NCBI RefSeq assembly: GCF_003666685.1
Contig: NZ_RCIZ01000006.1
Coordinates: forward strand, 62,001-126,000
Length of the DNA stretch: 64,000 nucleotides
Reading direction: 5' to 3'
Origin: Mesorhizobium sp. YM1C-6-2
GTDB lineage: Bacteria > Pseudomonadota > Alphaproteobacteria > Rhizobiales > Rhizobiaceae
Shown here: positions 1-10,863 of the stretch, in pieces
How positions within the stretch are numbered: position 1 is the stretch's first letter
Layout of the letters: the number at the start of each line of letters is the position of its first letter
The notes under the pieces: generated by a model
The model's database searches: none
The model's input: only the letters and a program-made list of their open reading frames with translations
Told to the model about the DNA's origin: nothing
Position numbers and translations under genes: made by a program

Positions 1-1222
1 ACGACGTCGTCCGTTCAGCCCGCGCCAGCTTCGCCAGCGCCGGGCCGAGATCGCCCTTCGGCACGACCTCCAGGCGCTCGAGCCCCAGCCAGGATTGCAT
101 CAACCTGAATTCGTCCAGCAGTTCGGCGGCGGTGTCTGGCGGCGCGCCGGGCTCGGCAAAGGTGGCGAGCACCCTCAGCACGCCGGCTGGCCGGTCGGCC
201 TTCACGTCGGCGCGGGCGACGACCGTGTCGCCGAGCAGGAAGGGCAGCACGTAGTAGCCGTATTGGCGCTTTTCCGCCGGCGTGTAGATCTCGATGCGGT
301 AGCGGAAGTCGAACAGCCGTTCGGCGCGCGAGCGTTCGAAGACCAGCGGGTCGAAAGGCGCCAGCAGCGCGCGAGCATGGACCTTGCGCGGCATGCGCGC
401 GTCCTTGTGAAGATAGGCCTGCTGCTTCCACCCCTCGACAGTCACCGGCAGCAGCTCGCCTTCCTCGACCAGTTCCTCGAGCCTGCCCTTCACGTCGCCG
501 GGCGACAGGCGATAATAGTCGCGCAGGTCGCCATAGGTGGCGACGCCCAGCGCCCGCGCCGACATGCGCAGCAACTCGCGGTGGGCGTCCTCCGGCTTCG
601 GGGCAGGGGCGTTGTAGATGCCCGGCGGGATCACCCGCTCCGGCAGGTCGTAGAGTCGTTCGAAGCCGCGGCGGGAGTGGGTGGTGATGCGGCCGGCCCA
701 GAACAGCCACTCGAAGGCGTGCTTCTCGTCGCTCCAGCCCCACCAGCCACCCTTGCCCTTGGCGCCCTCTATGTGGGAGGCGGCGAGCGGCCCCCTTGAT
801 GCGACCTCGCCGTAGATCGTTTCGATCAGCGGACCGTTCCGGCGCGCCCAGCGCGCGAGGCCGCCATAAATTTCGCTTTCGTCGTTCCCGGCCGCGCGCC
901 GCATCCGCCACTGCATCAGCGGCCATGTCTCCAGCGGCAGGAAAGACGCCTCATGCGCCCAGTATTCGAACAGCCTTCGCTTGGCGCCAGGCTTCGCTGC
1001 GTCGTCGATGAGCGACATCGGATAGGGGCCAAGCCGCGAGAAAAGCGGCATGTAGTGCGCGCGCACCACCGCGCTCACCGAATCGATCTGCAGCAGGCCG
1101 AGGCGGCCAAGCACTCGGTTCAGATGACGGCGATCGACAGGGCCAGAAGGACGCGGTTCCGCAAATCCCTGGGCTGCAAGCGCGACGCGGCGCGCCATCG
1201 GAAGGGAAAGCTTCTCTCTCAT
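1..1222 (-). CDS. YcaQ-like winged-helix DNA glycosylase family protein, 3' end cut by window
   Basis: The reading frame stays open leftward from an ATG at 1222 to the window edge (about 407 codons), so only a few C-terminal residues can be missing if it has the family length of about 400. The translation carries family features: LGRLGLLQIDSVSAV near residue 35, EYWAHEASFLP near residue 90, and YDLPERVIPPGIYN near residue 195. YcaQ and its relatives (DUF1006, winged helix) unhook DNA interstrand crosslinks in studied bacteria; that function is transferred by family resemblance only. The gene diverges from nuoA. Longer frames on the opposite strand and in other phases across this stretch are shadows of high-GC coding DNA. 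Confidence 0.85.
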   Translation of the reverse strand, partial: MREKLSLPMARRVALAAQGFAEPRPSGPVDRRHLNRVLGRLGLLQIDSVSAVVRAHYMPLFSRLGPYPMSLIDDAAKPGAKRRLFEYWAHEASFLPLETWPLMQWRMRRAAGNDESEIYGGLARWARRNGPLIETIYGEVASRGPLAASHIEGAKGKGGWWGWSDEKHAFEWLFWAGRITTHSRRGFERLYDLPERVIPPGIYNAPAPKPEDAHRELLRMSARALGVATYGDLRDYYRLSPGDVKGRLEELVEEGELLPVTVEGWKQQAYLHKDARMPRKVHARALLAPFDPLVFERSRAERLFDFRYRIEIYTPAEKRQYGYYVLPFLLGDTVVARADVKADRPAGVLRVLATFAEPGAPPDTAAELLDEFRLMQSWLGLERLEVVPKGDLGPALAKLARAERTTS

Positions 1223-1550
1223 GGCGTCAGCTATCGTAGCGGAAGGGCAAGAATTGTGGCGTCATCCGGGGCGGGAATCGTGGCTTTGCGGACAATCGTA
1301 GCAGGCTTTTCCGCGAAACAGTGTCAGGAGAGTAAAGTGGAGTAAAATGGTAAGGAATTCATGGGCATGCCAAACGTCTGAAGTGGCCGGAACAGCTCAA
1401 GGTTTGTCTTGCTTCACCGGGACTGCTGCGCTAACCCTCGCCGCGTTGCAGCATGAGCCCTAACCGGTTCGGCGTACGGTCTGTCGCGCTTCCTCATCCG
1501 GGTCCCGTGCTGTAAACCAAATTGGATCGTATCCGCGCGGATCTGCTGCA
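1223..1550. other. Divergent intergenic region between YcaQ-like gene and nuoA
   Basis: This 328-bp gap separates two divergent genes, so it should hold both promoters, including the main nuo operon promoter. I could not fix a convincing -35/-10 pair or operator by eye. No credible small ORF or RNA structure was recognised. Confidence 0.5.
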
Positions 1551-1916
1551 ATGAGCGAACTCCTGGGCACCTACCTGCCCGTCGTCATTTTTATAGGCGT
1601 GGCCCTGATCGTGGGCATCGCCCTGATCGTGGCGCCCTTCATCGTCGCCTACCGCAATCCCGACCCCGAAAAGCTGTCGGCCTACGAGTGCGGGTTCAAC
1701 TCCTTCGACGACGCGCGCATGAAGTTCGACGTGCGCTTCTACCTCGTGTCGATCCTGTTCATCATCTTCGACCTCGAAGTGGCCTTCCTCTTCCCGTGGG
1801 CGGTGTCCTTCGGCGAGATCGGCATGTTCGGCTTCTGGTCGATGATGGTCTTCCTTGCGGTGCTGACCATCGGCTTCATATATGAATGGAAAAAAGGAGC
1901 GCTGGAATGGGACTGA
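1551..1916 (+). CDS. nuoA: NADH-quinone oxidoreductase subunit A
   Basis: This 121-residue membrane subunit of respiratory complex I corresponds to mitochondrial ND3. Three hydrophobic segments are visible (about residues 8-33, 62-85 and 90-110). The conserved loop with [12 protein letters not shown] and the [18 protein letters not shown] stretch contain the acidic residues typical of the subunit. It opens the nuo operon, and its last 10 bases overlap the start of nuoB, which suggests translational coupling. Length and sequence are normal for the family. Confidence 0.97.
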   Translation: MSELLGTYLPVVIFIGVALIVGIALIVAPFIVAYRNPDPEKLSAYECGFNSFDDARMKFDVRFYLVSILFIIFDLEVAFLFPWAVSFGEIGMFGFWSMMVFLAVLTIGFIYEWKKGALEWD

Positions 1917-2482
1917 CCCCTAACACGCTCGTCGCCCCGAAGCCGAAGGGCATCATCGATCCATCGACCGGCAAGCCGGTCGGCCATGACGATCCGTTCT
2001 TCGGCGCCATCAACGAAGAGCTTTCCGACAAGGGATTCCTCGTCACCTCGTCAGAGGCGTTGATCACCTGGGCGCGCTCGGGCTCACTCATGTTCATGAC
2101 CTTCGGCCTCGCCTGCTGCGCGGTCGAGATGATCCACACCTCGATGCCGCGCTACGACAGCGAGCGCTTCGGCGTCGCGCCGCGCGCGTCGCCGCGGCAG
2201 TCCGACATCATGATCGTGGCCGGCACGCTGACCAACAAGATGGCGCCCGCGCTGCGCAAGGTCTACGACCAGATGCCGGAGCCGCGCTACGTCATCTCGA
2301 TGGGCTCCTGCGCCAATGGCGGCGGCTACTACCATTATTCCTACGCGGTGGTGCGCGGCTGCGACCGGGTCGTGCCGGTCGACATCTACGTGCCCGGCTG
2401 CCCGCCGACCGCCGAGGCCCTGCTTTACGGCATCCTTCTTCTGCAGAAGAAGATTCGCCGCACCGGTACGATCGAGAGGTGA
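1907..2482 (+). CDS. nuoB: NADH-quinone oxidoreductase subunit B (N2 cluster)
   Basis: The peripheral-arm subunit carries the terminal 4Fe-4S cluster N2, which reduces ubiquinone. The tandem cysteines in [10 protein letters not shown], the cysteine in GSCANGGG and the one in VPGCPPTAE are the expected ligands. I chose the ATG at 1907 (191 residues, MGLTPNT...) over an in-frame ATG at 1886. It has a Shine-Dalgarno-like aaggagc about 9 nt upstream, and the extra seven residues are not typical of rhizobial NuoB. The start overlaps the end of nuoA. Confidence 0.96.
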   Translation: MGLTPNTLVAPKPKGIIDPSTGKPVGHDDPFFGAINEELSDKGFLVTSSEALITWARSGSLMFMTFGLACCAVEMIHTSMPRYDSERFGVAPRASPRQSDIMIVAGTLTNKMAPALRKVYDQMPEPRYVISMGSCANGGGYYHYSYAVVRGCDRVVPVDIYVPGCPPTAEALLYGILLLQKKIRRTGTIER

Positions 2483-2487
2483 CCTGA

Positions 2488-3093
2488 ATGAGCGAAGCGC
2501 TTCAGGGCCTTTCGACCCACCTGGCCGGCAAGTTCGGCGACAGGATCGCCAGGTCCGAGATCGCCTATGGCGAGCTGACCGTCACGGTGGCGCCTGACGA
2601 TATCGTGGCCGTCGCCACCTTCCTGCGCGACGATCCGGCCTGCCAGTTCGTTTCGATGATCGACATTTCCGGCGCCGACTACCCCTCGCGCGCCAAGCGT
2701 TTCGACGTGCTCTATCACCTCCTGTCGCCGCGCAAGAACTTGCGCATCCGCGTCAGGGTGATGACCGACGAGGACACGCCGGTGCCTTCGGTGACCGGCG
2801 TCTATCCCGGCGCCGACTGGTTCGAGCGCGAGACCTATGATCTCTATGGCGTGCTGTTCTCCGGCCATCCGGATCTGCGCCGCCTGCTCACCGACTACGG
2901 CTTCGACGGGCATCCGCTGAGGAAGGACTTCCCGCTCACGGGTTTCGTCGAGGTGCGCTACGACGACGAGGCCAAGCGCGTCGTCTACGAGCCGGTAGAG
3001 CTCAAGCAGGAATTCCGCAATTTCGACTTTTTGTCTCCCTGGGAGGGCACGGAATACGTGCTGCCCGGAGATGAAAAGGCCAAGACGAACTGA
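2488..3093 (+). CDS. nuoC: NADH-quinone oxidoreductase subunit C
   Basis: This 201-residue complex I subunit of the 30-kDa type sits in the peripheral arm beside NuoD and NuoB. The family signature is seen in [20 protein letters not shown] and in the following [12 protein letters not shown]. It is not fused to nuoD, unlike the enterobacterial NuoCD. The ATG at 2488 lies 5 nt after the nuoB stop, and nuoD begins 8 nt after its own stop. Confidence 0.97.
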   Translation: MSEALQGLSTHLAGKFGDRIARSEIAYGELTVTVAPDDIVAVATFLRDDPACQFVSMIDISGADYPSRAKRFDVLYHLLSPRKNLRIRVRVMTDEDTPVPSVTGVYPGADWFERETYDLYGVLFSGHPDLRRLLTDYGFDGHPLRKDFPLTGFVEVRYDDEAKRVVYEPVELKQEFRNFDFLSPWEGTEYVLPGDEKAKTN

Positions 3094-3101
3094 GGCGCGA
3101 C

Positions 3102-4292
3102 ATGGCCGAGACGGCGGTTCGCAATTTCAACATCAACTTCGGGCCGCAGCATCCCGCGGCTCACGGCGTGCTTCGCCTCGTGCTTGAGCTCGATGGCGAG
3201 GTTGTCGACCGCGTCGACCCGCATATCGGGCTGCTTCACCGCGGCACCGAGAAGCTGATCGAAGCCAAGACCTACATGCAGGCGATCCCTTACTTCGACC
3301 GCCTCGACTATTGCGCTCCGATGAACCAGGAGCACGCCTTCGCGCTGGCGACCGAGCGGCTTCTCGGCATTGAGATCCCGAAGCGCGGCCAGCTGATCCG
3401 CGTGCTCTGCTGCGAGATCGGCCGCATCATGAGCCACATCCTCAACGTGACGACGCAGGCGATGGACGTCGGCGCGCTGACGCCGCCGCTCTGGGGCTTC
3501 GTCGACCGCGAGAAGCTGATGGTGTTCTACGAGCGCATCAGCGGTTCGCGCATGCACGCCGCCTATTTCCGCCCGGGTGGCGTCCATCAGGACATTCCCG
3601 ACGAGGTGCTCGAGGACATCGGCCGCTGGATCGATCCGTTCCTGAAAACGCTGGACGACCTCGACAACCTGCTGACGCCGAACCGCATCTTCAAGCAGCG
3701 TAACGTCGATATCGGCGTCGTCAGCCTCGAAGACGCCTGGGCCTGGGGCTTCTCCGGCGTCATGGTGCGCGGCTCGGGCGCGGCCTGGGACCTCAGGAAG
3801 TCGCAGCCCTACGAATGCTACTCCGAGATGGAATTCGACATTCCGATCGGCAAGAACGGCGACTGCTTCGACCGCTACCTCATCCGCATGGAGGAGATGC
3901 GCCAGTCGGCCAGTATCATGCGCCAGTGCCTCGACCGGCTGCTCGGCAAGGATCGTGGCGGGCCGGTGTCCAACCTCGACGGCAAGGTCGTGCCGCCGAA
4001 GCGTGACGCCATGAAGCGCTCGATGGAAGCGCTCATCCACCACTTCAAGCTCTACACGGAAGGCTATCACGTGCCGGCCGGCGAGGTTTATGCGGCCGTC
4101 GAGGCGCCGAAGGGCGAGTTCGGCGTCTACCTCGTGTCGGACGGCACTAACAAGCCGTACCGCTGCAAGCTGCGCGCGCCGGGCTTCGCGCATCTGCAGG
4201 CGATGGATTTCCTGTGCCGCGGCCACATGCTGGCCGACGTCGCCGCCGTGCTCGGCTCCCTCGACATCGTGTTTGGTGAGGTCGATCGCTAA
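3102..4292 (+). CDS. nuoD: NADH-quinone oxidoreductase subunit D
   Basis: The 49-kDa-type subunit (396 residues) forms the quinone pocket together with NuoB. It has the [15 protein letters not shown] motif at the N terminus, the HRGTEKLIE segment, and [13 protein letters not shown] near the C terminus, all characteristic of this subunit and of the related large subunit of NiFe hydrogenases. The stop codon shares a base with the nuoE start (TAATG). Confidence 0.97.
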   Translation: MAETAVRNFNINFGPQHPAAHGVLRLVLELDGEVVDRVDPHIGLLHRGTEKLIEAKTYMQAIPYFDRLDYCAPMNQEHAFALATERLLGIEIPKRGQLIRVLCCEIGRIMSHILNVTTQAMDVGALTPPLWGFVDREKLMVFYERISGSRMHAAYFRPGGVHQDIPDEVLEDIGRWIDPFLKTLDDLDNLLTPNRIFKQRNVDIGVVSLEDAWAWGFSGVMVRGSGAAWDLRKSQPYECYSEMEFDIPIGKNGDCFDRYLIRMEEMRQSASIMRQCLDRLLGKDRGGPVSNLDGKVVPPKRDAMKRSMEALIHHFKLYTEGYHVPAGEVYAAVEAPKGEFGVYLVSDGTNKPYRCKLRAPGFAHLQAMDFLCRGHMLADVAAVLGSLDIVFGEVDR

Positions 4293-5560
4293 TGTCAGTC
4301 CGCCGCCTAGCAGACGCCTCCGAGCAGCCTGAGAGCTTCGCCTTCAATCGCGCCAACCGCGAATGGGCTCAGCAGACCATCCAGAAATATCCCGAGGGAC
4401 GCCAGCAGTCCGCCATCATCCCGCTGATGATGCGCGCGCAGGAGCAGGAGGGCTGGGTCACCAAGGCTGCCATCGAGCACATCGCCGACATGCTCGGCAT
4501 GCCCTACATCCGCGCGCTCGAGGTCGCGACCTTCTATACGCAGTTCCAGCTCAAGCCGGTCGGCCGCCGTGCCCACGTCCAGGTATGCGGCACGACGCCC
4601 TGCATGCTGCGCGGCGCGGAAGCGCTGATGGATGTCTGCCGCAAGCGGATCCATCCCGAGCAGTTCCACACCAACGACCGCGGCATGCTCTCGTGGGAAG
4701 AGGTGGAGTGCGCCGGCGCCTGCGTCAACGCGCCGATGGTGACGATCTTCAAGGACACCTACGAGGATCTGACGCCGGAGAGGCTGGAAGAGATCATCGA
4801 CCAGTTCGCGAACGGGAAGGGCCCGCAGGTGCCGACCGGTCCGCAGAACGGACGCACCGTGTCGGCGCCGCAATCGGGACTGACGTCGCTGACGGACGAG
4901 AGCGCTGTGCTCAAGTCGACCCGCGACGCCGAGGCGAGGGGAGAAAGCACCGGCGACGCGAAAGCCGACGGCGCCGAGGTTCCGCCCTCCAAGGCAGCAA
5001 AGCCGCAGACCTATGCGCCCGAGACGAACGGCACGCTGAAGACGCCGTCGCCCGAAAAGACCAGCCCCAAGGCGGAGAAGGCGCAAAGCGCAGAATCGCC
5101 CGCCCATGATCCCGTCGCCGCCAACAAGACCGAGCCGGCGGTCGAGGGCGAGGCGCGGCCGCGCACCTCGAATACCGCGCATTCCCAGCAGGTGGGGCTC
5201 GCCTCGCCGGAGCTGCTGCGCGGCGAGCCGATCGGCGCTGCCGGCAAGAAGCCGGCCAAGACGCCGAAGCCGTCGCTCGACGATCCGAATCGCCCGGCCG
5301 GTATCGAGAAGCCTGCCGCCGTCGATGATCTCAAGATGATCTCCGGCGTCGGGCCGAAGAACGAGGAGATCCTCAATTCGCTCGGCATCTACACCTTCGC
5401 CCAGATCGCATCCTGGAAAGACGCAGAGCGCGCCTGGGTCGACGGCTACCTGAACTTCAAGGGCCGCATCGACCGCGACGACTGGGTCAGGCAGGCCGAT
5501 GCGCTGGCGCGCGGCGGCGTCGAGGAATACATCCGCGTTTTCGGCAAGAAGCCGGTCTGA
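4292..5560 (+). CDS. nuoE: NADH-quinone oxidoreductase subunit E with long C-terminal extension
   Basis: The first 175 or so residues are a standard 24-kDa subunit with a thioredoxin-like 2Fe-2S fold: CGTTPCML supplies two cysteines and CAGACVNAP the other two. At 422 residues it is more than twice the E. coli length. After about residue 185 there is a charged, low-complexity, Pro/Ala/Lys/Glu-rich linker, then a compact helix-hairpin-helix-like segment from about residue 345 ([18 protein letters not shown], then [17 protein letters not shown]). From memory, rhizobial NuoE proteins and the C-terminal tails of alphaproteobacterial ribosomal protein L21 share this segment. The start overlaps the nuoD stop. 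Confidence 0.95.
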   Translation: MSVRRLADASEQPESFAFNRANREWAQQTIQKYPEGRQQSAIIPLMMRAQEQEGWVTKAAIEHIADMLGMPYIRALEVATFYTQFQLKPVGRRAHVQVCGTTPCMLRGAEALMDVCRKRIHPEQFHTNDRGMLSWEEVECAGACVNAPMVTIFKDTYEDLTPERLEEIIDQFANGKGPQVPTGPQNGRTVSAPQSGLTSLTDESAVLKSTRDAEARGESTGDAKADGAEVPPSKAAKPQTYAPETNGTLKTPSPEKTSPKAEKAQSAESPAHDPVAANKTEPAVEGEARPRTSNTAHSQQVGLASPELLRGEPIGAAGKKPAKTPKPSLDDPNRPAGIEKPAAVDDLKMISGVGPKNEEILNSLGIYTFAQIASWKDAERAWVDGYLNFKGRIDRDDWVRQADALARGGVEEYIRVFGKKPV

Positions 5561-5570
5561 GGGCGAAAAA

Positions 5571-6875
5571 ATGCTTCAGGACAAGGATCGCATCTTCAAC
5601 AACATCTACGGGATGTTCGACAAGTCGCTCGCCGGCGCGATGTCGCGCGGCCACTGGGACAACACCAGGGGCCTGATCGACAAGGGCCGCGAGTGGATCG
5701 TCAACGAGATGAAGGCGTCGGGCCTGCGCGGGCGCGGCGGCGCCGGTTTCCCGACCGGCCTGAAATGGTCGTTCATGCCCAAGCAGAGCGACGGCCGTCC
5801 GTCCTATCTCGTCGTCAACGCCGACGAGTCCGAACCCGGCACCTGCAAGGACCGCGACATCCTGCGCCACGACCCGCACACGCTGGTCGAAGGCTGCCTG
5901 ATCGCCGGCTTCGCGATGGGCGCGGTCGCCGCCTATATCTATGTGCGCGGCGAGTTCCAGCGGGAGCGCGAGGCGCTGCAGCGCGCCATCGACGAGGCCT
6001 ATGAAGCCCGGCTGATCGGCAAGGACAACATTAACGGCTACGACTTCGACGTCTACGTCCACCACGGCGCCGGCGCCTATATCTGCGGCGAGGAGACGGC
6101 GCTGCTCGAAAGCCTGGAAGGCAAGAAGGGCCAGCCGCGGCTGAAGCCGCCTTTCCCGGCCAATGTCGGCCTCTATGGCTGCCCGACCACCGTCAACAAC
6201 GTCGAATCGATCGCGGTCGCGCCGACCATCCTGCGCCGCGGCGCGTCGTGGTTCTCCTCCTTCGGCAGGCCGAACAACGCCGGCACCAAGCTCTTCTGCA
6301 TCTCCGGCCACGTGAACAACCCGTGCACGGTCGAAGAGGCGATGTCGATTCCGTTCCGCGAGTTGATCGACACGCATTGCGGCGGCATCCGCGGCGGCTG
6401 GGACAATCTGCTCGCCGTCATTCCGGGCGGGTCATCGGTGCCGCTGGTGCCGGCCGAGCAGATCATCGACACGCCGATGGATTTCGACGCGCTTCGCGAT
6501 CTCAAGTCCGGCCTCGGCACGGCGGCCGTCATCGTCATGGACAAGTCGACCGACATCGTGAAGGCGATCGCGCGTCTCAGCTATTTCTACAAGCACGAGA
6601 GCTGCGGCCAGTGCACGCCCTGCCGCGAGGGCACGGGCTGGATGTGGCGCGTCATGGAGCGGCTGGTGCGCGGCGAGGCGCAGAAGCGCGAGATCGACAT
6701 GCTGCTCGACGTCACCAAGCAGGTCGAGGGCCACACGATCTGCGCGCTGGGCGACGCGGCGGCCTGGCCGATCCAGGGCCTGATGAGGCATTTCCGCGGC
6801 GAGGTGGAGCGCCGCATCGACGAGTTTTCCCGTAACGCGCACCGGGCGGAGCCGGTGCTGGTTGCGGCGGAGTAG
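5571..6875 (+). CDS. nuoF: NADH-quinone oxidoreductase subunit F (NADH/FMN site)
   Basis: This 51-kDa subunit binds NADH, FMN and the N3 cluster. Glycine-rich nucleotide-binding elements ([30 protein letters not shown]) and the cluster ligands [12 protein letters not shown] plus the later HTICALGD cysteine are all present. The chosen ATG at 5571 gives 434 residues, the usual length. An upstream in-frame start at 5499 would lie inside nuoE and add a non-conserved tail. It lies 10 nt after nuoE. Confidence 0.97.
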   Translation: MLQDKDRIFNNIYGMFDKSLAGAMSRGHWDNTRGLIDKGREWIVNEMKASGLRGRGGAGFPTGLKWSFMPKQSDGRPSYLVVNADESEPGTCKDRDILRHDPHTLVEGCLIAGFAMGAVAAYIYVRGEFQREREALQRAIDEAYEARLIGKDNINGYDFDVYVHHGAGAYICGEETALLESLEGKKGQPRLKPPFPANVGLYGCPTTVNNVESIAVAPTILRRGASWFSSFGRPNNAGTKLFCISGHVNNPCTVEEAMSIPFRELIDTHCGGIRGGWDNLLAVIPGGSSVPLVPAEQIIDTPMDFDALRDLKSGLGTAAVIVMDKSTDIVKAIARLSYFYKHESCGQCTPCREGTGWMWRVMERLVRGEAQKREIDMLLDVTKQVEGHTICALGDAAAWPIQGLMRHFRGEVERRIDEFSRNAHRAEPVLVAAE

Positions 6876-6886
6876 CGGACGCGACG

Positions 6887-7261
6887 ATGGTCGAAGCGAA
6901 GCGCCCTGAGACGGCTCTCGAGGAGATGACGGCGACACTGCCCGGCGGGTTGGCAGGCGCTGCCAATCTCTTCGTGCATCCGTTCGCCGGCATGGCCGCG
7001 GCCTCCGCGGTCGGCATCGGCATGGCGAGCCATGGCTTCGGCCTCTGGCTGGGCGCCGTCTCTGCGTTCGCCGAGACCTCGCAGCGCCTGTTCTCGCCGC
7101 TCCACGACCAGTTCGGCGGCGGCGCCGTTTCCTTCAGGGCGGAGCGTTCGCCCGCCGTCAGGGCGAAGTCGGCGGCGACGGAGCTGATCGAGGATGCGCG
7201 CTCGACCGCGCAGGTGATCAGCCTCGCCGGCAAGCGGGCAGGGGGCAAGCGAAAGCCATGA
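6887..7261 (+). CDS. Hypothetical protein embedded in the nuo operon
   Basis: I do not recognise a named family. The 124-residue product has a Gly/Ala-rich, mildly hydrophobic stretch (about residues 18-60, with FVHPFAGMAAASAVGIGMA), an Arg/Ala-rich amphipathic C-terminal half and a basic KRAGGKRKP end. It could be a membrane-peripheral or phasin-like helix protein. It lies 11 nt after nuoF, and its stop overlaps the start of the next gene (ATGA), so it is co-translated within the complex I operon. A role in complex I assembly or stability is inferred from position only. Confidence 0.8.
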   Translation: MVEAKRPETALEEMTATLPGGLAGAANLFVHPFAGMAAASAVGIGMASHGFGLWLGAVSAFAETSQRLFSPLHDQFGGGAVSFRAERSPAVRAKSAATELIEDARSTAQVISLAGKRAGGKRKP

Positions 7262-7719
7262 ACCTCGCCCAGCTCAACGTCGCGCGCCTGAAATATCCGT
7301 TCGAGGATCCCCGGATCGCGGATTTCGCCGACAATCTCGACCGCATCAACGGCTTGGCGGAACGCAGCGACGGTTTCGTCTGGCGGCTGCAGGACGATGA
7401 CGGCAACGCCGTCGAGATCCGTGCCGACGCCGATCCCATGATCATCGTCAACATGAGCGTCTGGCGCGATGCCGAGAGCCTCGAGCGCTTCGTGTGGAAT
7501 ACGGTTCATAAGCAGATCTATCGCCGCCGCGGCGAGTGGTTCGGCGCGATGAAGGACCAGCATCTGGTCATGTGGTGGGTCGACGAAGGGTATCAGCCGA
7601 CCGTCGACGAAGGAATGGGACGGCTCGAGCATTTGCGCGCCAGGGGCGACAGCGATTTCGCCTTCGGCTGGTCGCATCTGCCCCATGTGAAGCTTTGGCA
7701 GCAGGCGCGGTGCGCCTGA
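7258..7719 (+). CDS. DUF3291 domain protein in the nuo operon
   Basis: This 153-residue soluble protein looks like the DUF3291 family, which has an antibiotic-biosynthesis-monooxygenase-like ferredoxin fold: [16 protein letters not shown] at the start, [18 protein letters not shown], then [18 protein letters not shown] and [14 protein letters not shown]. Members of this superfamily may bind heme or small aromatics, but no enzymatic residue set is obvious here. It overlaps the previous gene by 4 nt and precedes nuoG by 16 nt. Its presence between nuoF and nuoG is not explained by known complex I subunits. Confidence 0.85.
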   Translation: MNLAQLNVARLKYPFEDPRIADFADNLDRINGLAERSDGFVWRLQDDDGNAVEIRADADPMIIVNMSVWRDAESLERFVWNTVHKQIYRRRGEWFGAMKDQHLVMWWVDEGYQPTVDEGMGRLEHLRARGDSDFAFGWSHLPHVKLWQQARCA

Positions 7720-7735
7720 TTGGAAAGAATGTAGA

Positions 7736-9817
7736 ATGGCTAAGCTGAAGGTCGACGGGAAAGAGATCGAGGTACCCGACCACTACACGCTGCTGCAGGC
7801 GGCGGAGGAGGCGGGTGCAGAAGTGCCGCGTTTCTGCTTCCACGAACGGCTGTCGATTGCCGGCAACTGCCGCATGTGCCTGGTCGAGGTGAAGGGCGGG
7901 CCGCCGAAGCCGCAGGCCTCCTGCGCCATGGGCGTGCGCGACCTGCGTCCCGGCCCGAACGGCGAGTTGCCGGAAATGTTCACCAACACGCCGATGGTCA
8001 AGAAGGCCCGCGAAGGCGTGATGGAGTTCCTGCTGATCAACCATCCGCTCGACTGCCCGATCTGCGACCAGGGCGGCGAGTGCGACCTGCAGGACCAGGC
8101 GATGGCCTTCGGTGTCGACTCCTCGCGCTACAAGGAGAACAAGCGCGCCGTCGAGGACAAATATATCGGCCCGCTGGTCAAGACGATCATGACGCGCTGT
8201 ATCCACTGCACGCGCTGCGTCCGCTTCACCACCGAGGTCGCCGGCATCTCGGAGCTCGGCCTGATCGGCCGCGGCGAGGACGCCGAGATCACCACCTATC
8301 TCGAGCAGGCGATGACCTCGGAGCTGCAGGGCAACGTCATTGACCTGTGCCCGGTCGGCGCGCTGACCTCCAGGCCTTTCGCCTTCACGGCGCGGCCCTG
8401 GGAGCTGACCAAGACCGAATCGATCGACGTGATGGACGCGGTCGGCTCGGCGATCCGCGTCGATTCCCGCGGCCGCGAAGTGATGCGCATCATGCCGCGG
8501 GTCAACGACCAGGTGAACGAGGAGTGGATCTCCGACAAGACCCGCTTCATCTGGGACGGGTTGCGGTCGCAGCGGCTGGACCGGCCCTATGTGCGCAAGG
8601 GCGGCAAGCTGACGCCGGCGAGCTGGGCGGAAGCCTTCGATGCGATCAAGCATGCCGTCGCCAAGGCGGCGCCTGAGAAGATCGGCGCGATCGCCGGCGA
8701 TCTGGCCACCGTCGAGGAGATGTATGCGCTGAAGCAACTGATGCAGTCGCTCGGTTCGGAGAATATCGACTGCCGCCAGGACGGCGCGGCGCTCGACCCT
8801 GCACTCGGCCGTGCGAGCTACATCTTCAACAGCACGATCGAAGGCATCGAGCAGGCCGACGCCGTGCTCATCATCGGCTCCAACCCGCGCTTCGAGGCCT
8901 CGGTGCTCAATGCCCGCATCCGGAAGCGCTGGAAGCAGGGCAACCTTCCGGTCGGCGTCATCGGCGAGATCGGTGACACCCGCTACGACTACGAACAGCT
9001 CGGCGCCGGTCCCGACACTCTGAAGGGGCTTGCAGACGGTTCGGGCAGCTTCTTCGAGACGCTGAAGGCGGCGACGCATCCGTTGATCATCGTGGGGCAG
9101 GGCGCGCTCGCCCGTTCTGACGGCGCGGCCGTCCTCGGTCAGGCGGCGAAGCTTGCGCAGGCGGTCAACGCCGTCCGCGACGACTGGAACGGCTTTGCGG
9201 TTCTCCACACGGCGGCTGCCCGCGTCGGCGGCCTCGACGTCGGCTTCGTGCCGGGCAAGGGCGGCAAGGACGTCGCCGGCATGCTCGGCGACAGCGAGGT
9301 GCTCTTCCTGCTCGGCGCCGACGAGATCGACATGGCGGCCACCGGGGACGCTTTCGTCGTCTATATCGGGACACATGGCGACGCCGGCGCGCATCGCGCC
9401 AACGTCATCCTGCCGGGCGCCGCCTACACCGAAAAGTCGGGCACCTACGTCAACACCGAGGGCCGCGTGCAGCAGACCAGCCGCGCCGGTTTCGCGCCCG
9501 GCGAGGCCAAGGAGGACTGGGCGATCCTGCGCGCGCTCTCCGACGTTCTCGGCAAGAAGCTGCCCTTCGATTCGCTGGCGGCGCTGCGCAGGCAGCTCCA
9601 CGGCGAACACCCGCATTTTGCGCTGGTCGACGAGATCGCGGCGGGCGACGTCGCCGACTTCGCCAGGGTGGCCCGTCTGGGCGGCAAGCTCAACAAGGCC
9701 GCATTCACCTCGCCGGTGAAGGACTTTTATCTCACCAACCCGATCGCGCGCGCGTCGGCCGTCATGGCCGAATGTTCGTCGCTCGCGAAGAACGGCTTCA
9801 AGCAGGCGGCGGAATAG
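7736..9817 (+). CDS. nuoG: NADH-quinone oxidoreductase subunit G
   Basis: The 75-kDa subunit (693 residues) carries several Fe-S clusters of the peripheral arm. The N-terminal 2Fe-2S ferredoxin domain has [12 protein letters not shown]. The His-Cys cluster region has [18 protein letters not shown], and the 4Fe-4S region has [10 protein letters not shown] and LCPVGAL. The C-terminal half is a molybdopterin-oxidoreductase-like domain that no longer binds molybdenum in this family ([15 protein letters not shown]). nuoH begins 2 nt after the stop. Confidence 0.97.
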   Translation: MAKLKVDGKEIEVPDHYTLLQAAEEAGAEVPRFCFHERLSIAGNCRMCLVEVKGGPPKPQASCAMGVRDLRPGPNGELPEMFTNTPMVKKAREGVMEFLLINHPLDCPICDQGGECDLQDQAMAFGVDSSRYKENKRAVEDKYIGPLVKTIMTRCIHCTRCVRFTTEVAGISELGLIGRGEDAEITTYLEQAMTSELQGNVIDLCPVGALTSRPFAFTARPWELTKTESIDVMDAVGSAIRVDSRGREVMRIMPRVNDQVNEEWISDKTRFIWDGLRSQRLDRPYVRKGGKLTPASWAEAFDAIKHAVAKAAPEKIGAIAGDLATVEEMYALKQLMQSLGSENIDCRQDGAALDPALGRASYIFNSTIEGIEQADAVLIIGSNPRFEASVLNARIRKRWKQGNLPVGVIGEIGDTRYDYEQLGAGPDTLKGLADGSGSFFETLKAATHPLIIVGQGALARSDGAAVLGQAAKLAQAVNAVRDDWNGFAVLHTAAARVGGLDVGFVPGKGGKDVAGMLGDSEVLFLLGADEIDMAATGDAFVVYIGTHGDAGAHRANVILPGAAYTEKSGTYVNTEGRVQQTSRAGFAPGEAKEDWAILRALSDVLGKKLPFDSLAALRRQLHGEHPHFALVDEIAAGDVADFARVARLGGKLNKAAFTSPVKDFYLTNPIARASAVMAECSSLAKNGFKQAAE

Positions 9818-9819
9818 CG

Positions 9820-10863
9820 ATGGAAGACGTCTTCTTCACTTACGTTCTGCCGGTCCTCATCATCCTCCTGAAGTCGGTGGTGCTGATCGTCATCCTCCTG
9901 GTCGGCGTCGCCTACCTGCTCTACGCCGACCGCAAGATCTGGGCGGCCGTGCAGCTTCGCCGCGGCCCGAACGTGGTCGGTCCGTGGGGCACGCTGCAGG
10001 CCTTCGCCGACCTCTTGAAATTCGTCTTCAAGGAGCCGGTCATCCCGTCCGGCGCCAACAAGGGCGTCTTCCTGCTCGCGCCGGTCGTCTCGGCGGTTCT
10101 CGCCATCTCCGCCTGGGCGGTCATCCCTGTCAGCGAAGGCTGGGCCATCGCCTCGATCAATGTCGGCATCCTCTACGTCTTCGCGATCTCCTCGCTCGAG
10201 GTCTACGGCGTGATCATGGGCGGCTGGGCGTCGAACTCGAAATACCCGTTCCTCGGCGCGCTGCGCTCCGCCGCGCAGATGGTCTCCTACGAGGTGTCGA
10301 TCGGCTTCGTCATCGTCTGCGTGCTGCTCACCGTCGGCTCGCTGAACATGACCGACATCGTGCTGTCGCAGCGCGACGGCATCGGTACGCTGCTAGGCCT
10401 GCCGAACACGCTGCTCGACTGGAACTGGCTGGCGCTGTTCCCGATGTTCGTCGTGTTCTTCATCTCGGCGCTCGCCGAGACGAACCGCCCGCCCTTCGAC
10501 CTCGTTGAGGCCGAGTCGGAGCTCGTCGCCGGCCACATGGTCGAATATTCGTCGACGCCGTTCCTGCTCTTCTTCCTCGGCGAATACGTCGCCATCGTGC
10601 TGATGTGCGCGCTGACCACGATCCTGTTCCTCGGCGGCTGGCTGCCGCCCTTCGACTTCGCGCCCTTCACCTGGGTGCCCGGCGTCATCTGGTTCGTGCT
10701 CAAGCTCTGCTTCGTCTTCTTCATGTTCGCCATGGTGAAGGCGTTCGTGCCGCGCTACCGTTACGACCAGCTCATGCGCCTCGGCTGGAAGGTGTTCCTG
10801 CCGCTGTCGCTGTTCATGGTCGTCGCCACCGCCGCCGTCCTCAAGTTCACGGGGCTTGCCTGA
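9820..10863 (+). CDS. nuoH: NADH-quinone oxidoreductase subunit H
   Basis: This ND1-type membrane subunit (347 residues, about eight hydrophobic segments) joins the quinone site to the membrane arm. Typical stretches are [19 protein letters not shown] and [19 protein letters not shown]. The ATG at 9820 is preferred over the longer in-frame start at 9772, which lies in nuoG and would add a hydrophilic head. The stop overlaps the next small gene by one base (TGATG). Confidence 0.97.
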   Translation: MEDVFFTYVLPVLIILLKSVVLIVILLVGVAYLLYADRKIWAAVQLRRGPNVVGPWGTLQAFADLLKFVFKEPVIPSGANKGVFLLAPVVSAVLAISAWAVIPVSEGWAIASINVGILYVFAISSLEVYGVIMGGWASNSKYPFLGALRSAAQMVSYEVSIGFVIVCVLLTVGSLNMTDIVLSQRDGIGTLLGLPNTLLDWNWLALFPMFVVFFISALAETNRPPFDLVEAESELVAGHMVEYSSTPFLLFFLGEYVAIVLMCALTTILFLGGWLPPFDFAPFTWVPGVIWFVLKLCFVFFMFAMVKAFVPRYRYDQLMRLGWKVFLPLSLFMVVATAAVLKFTGLA

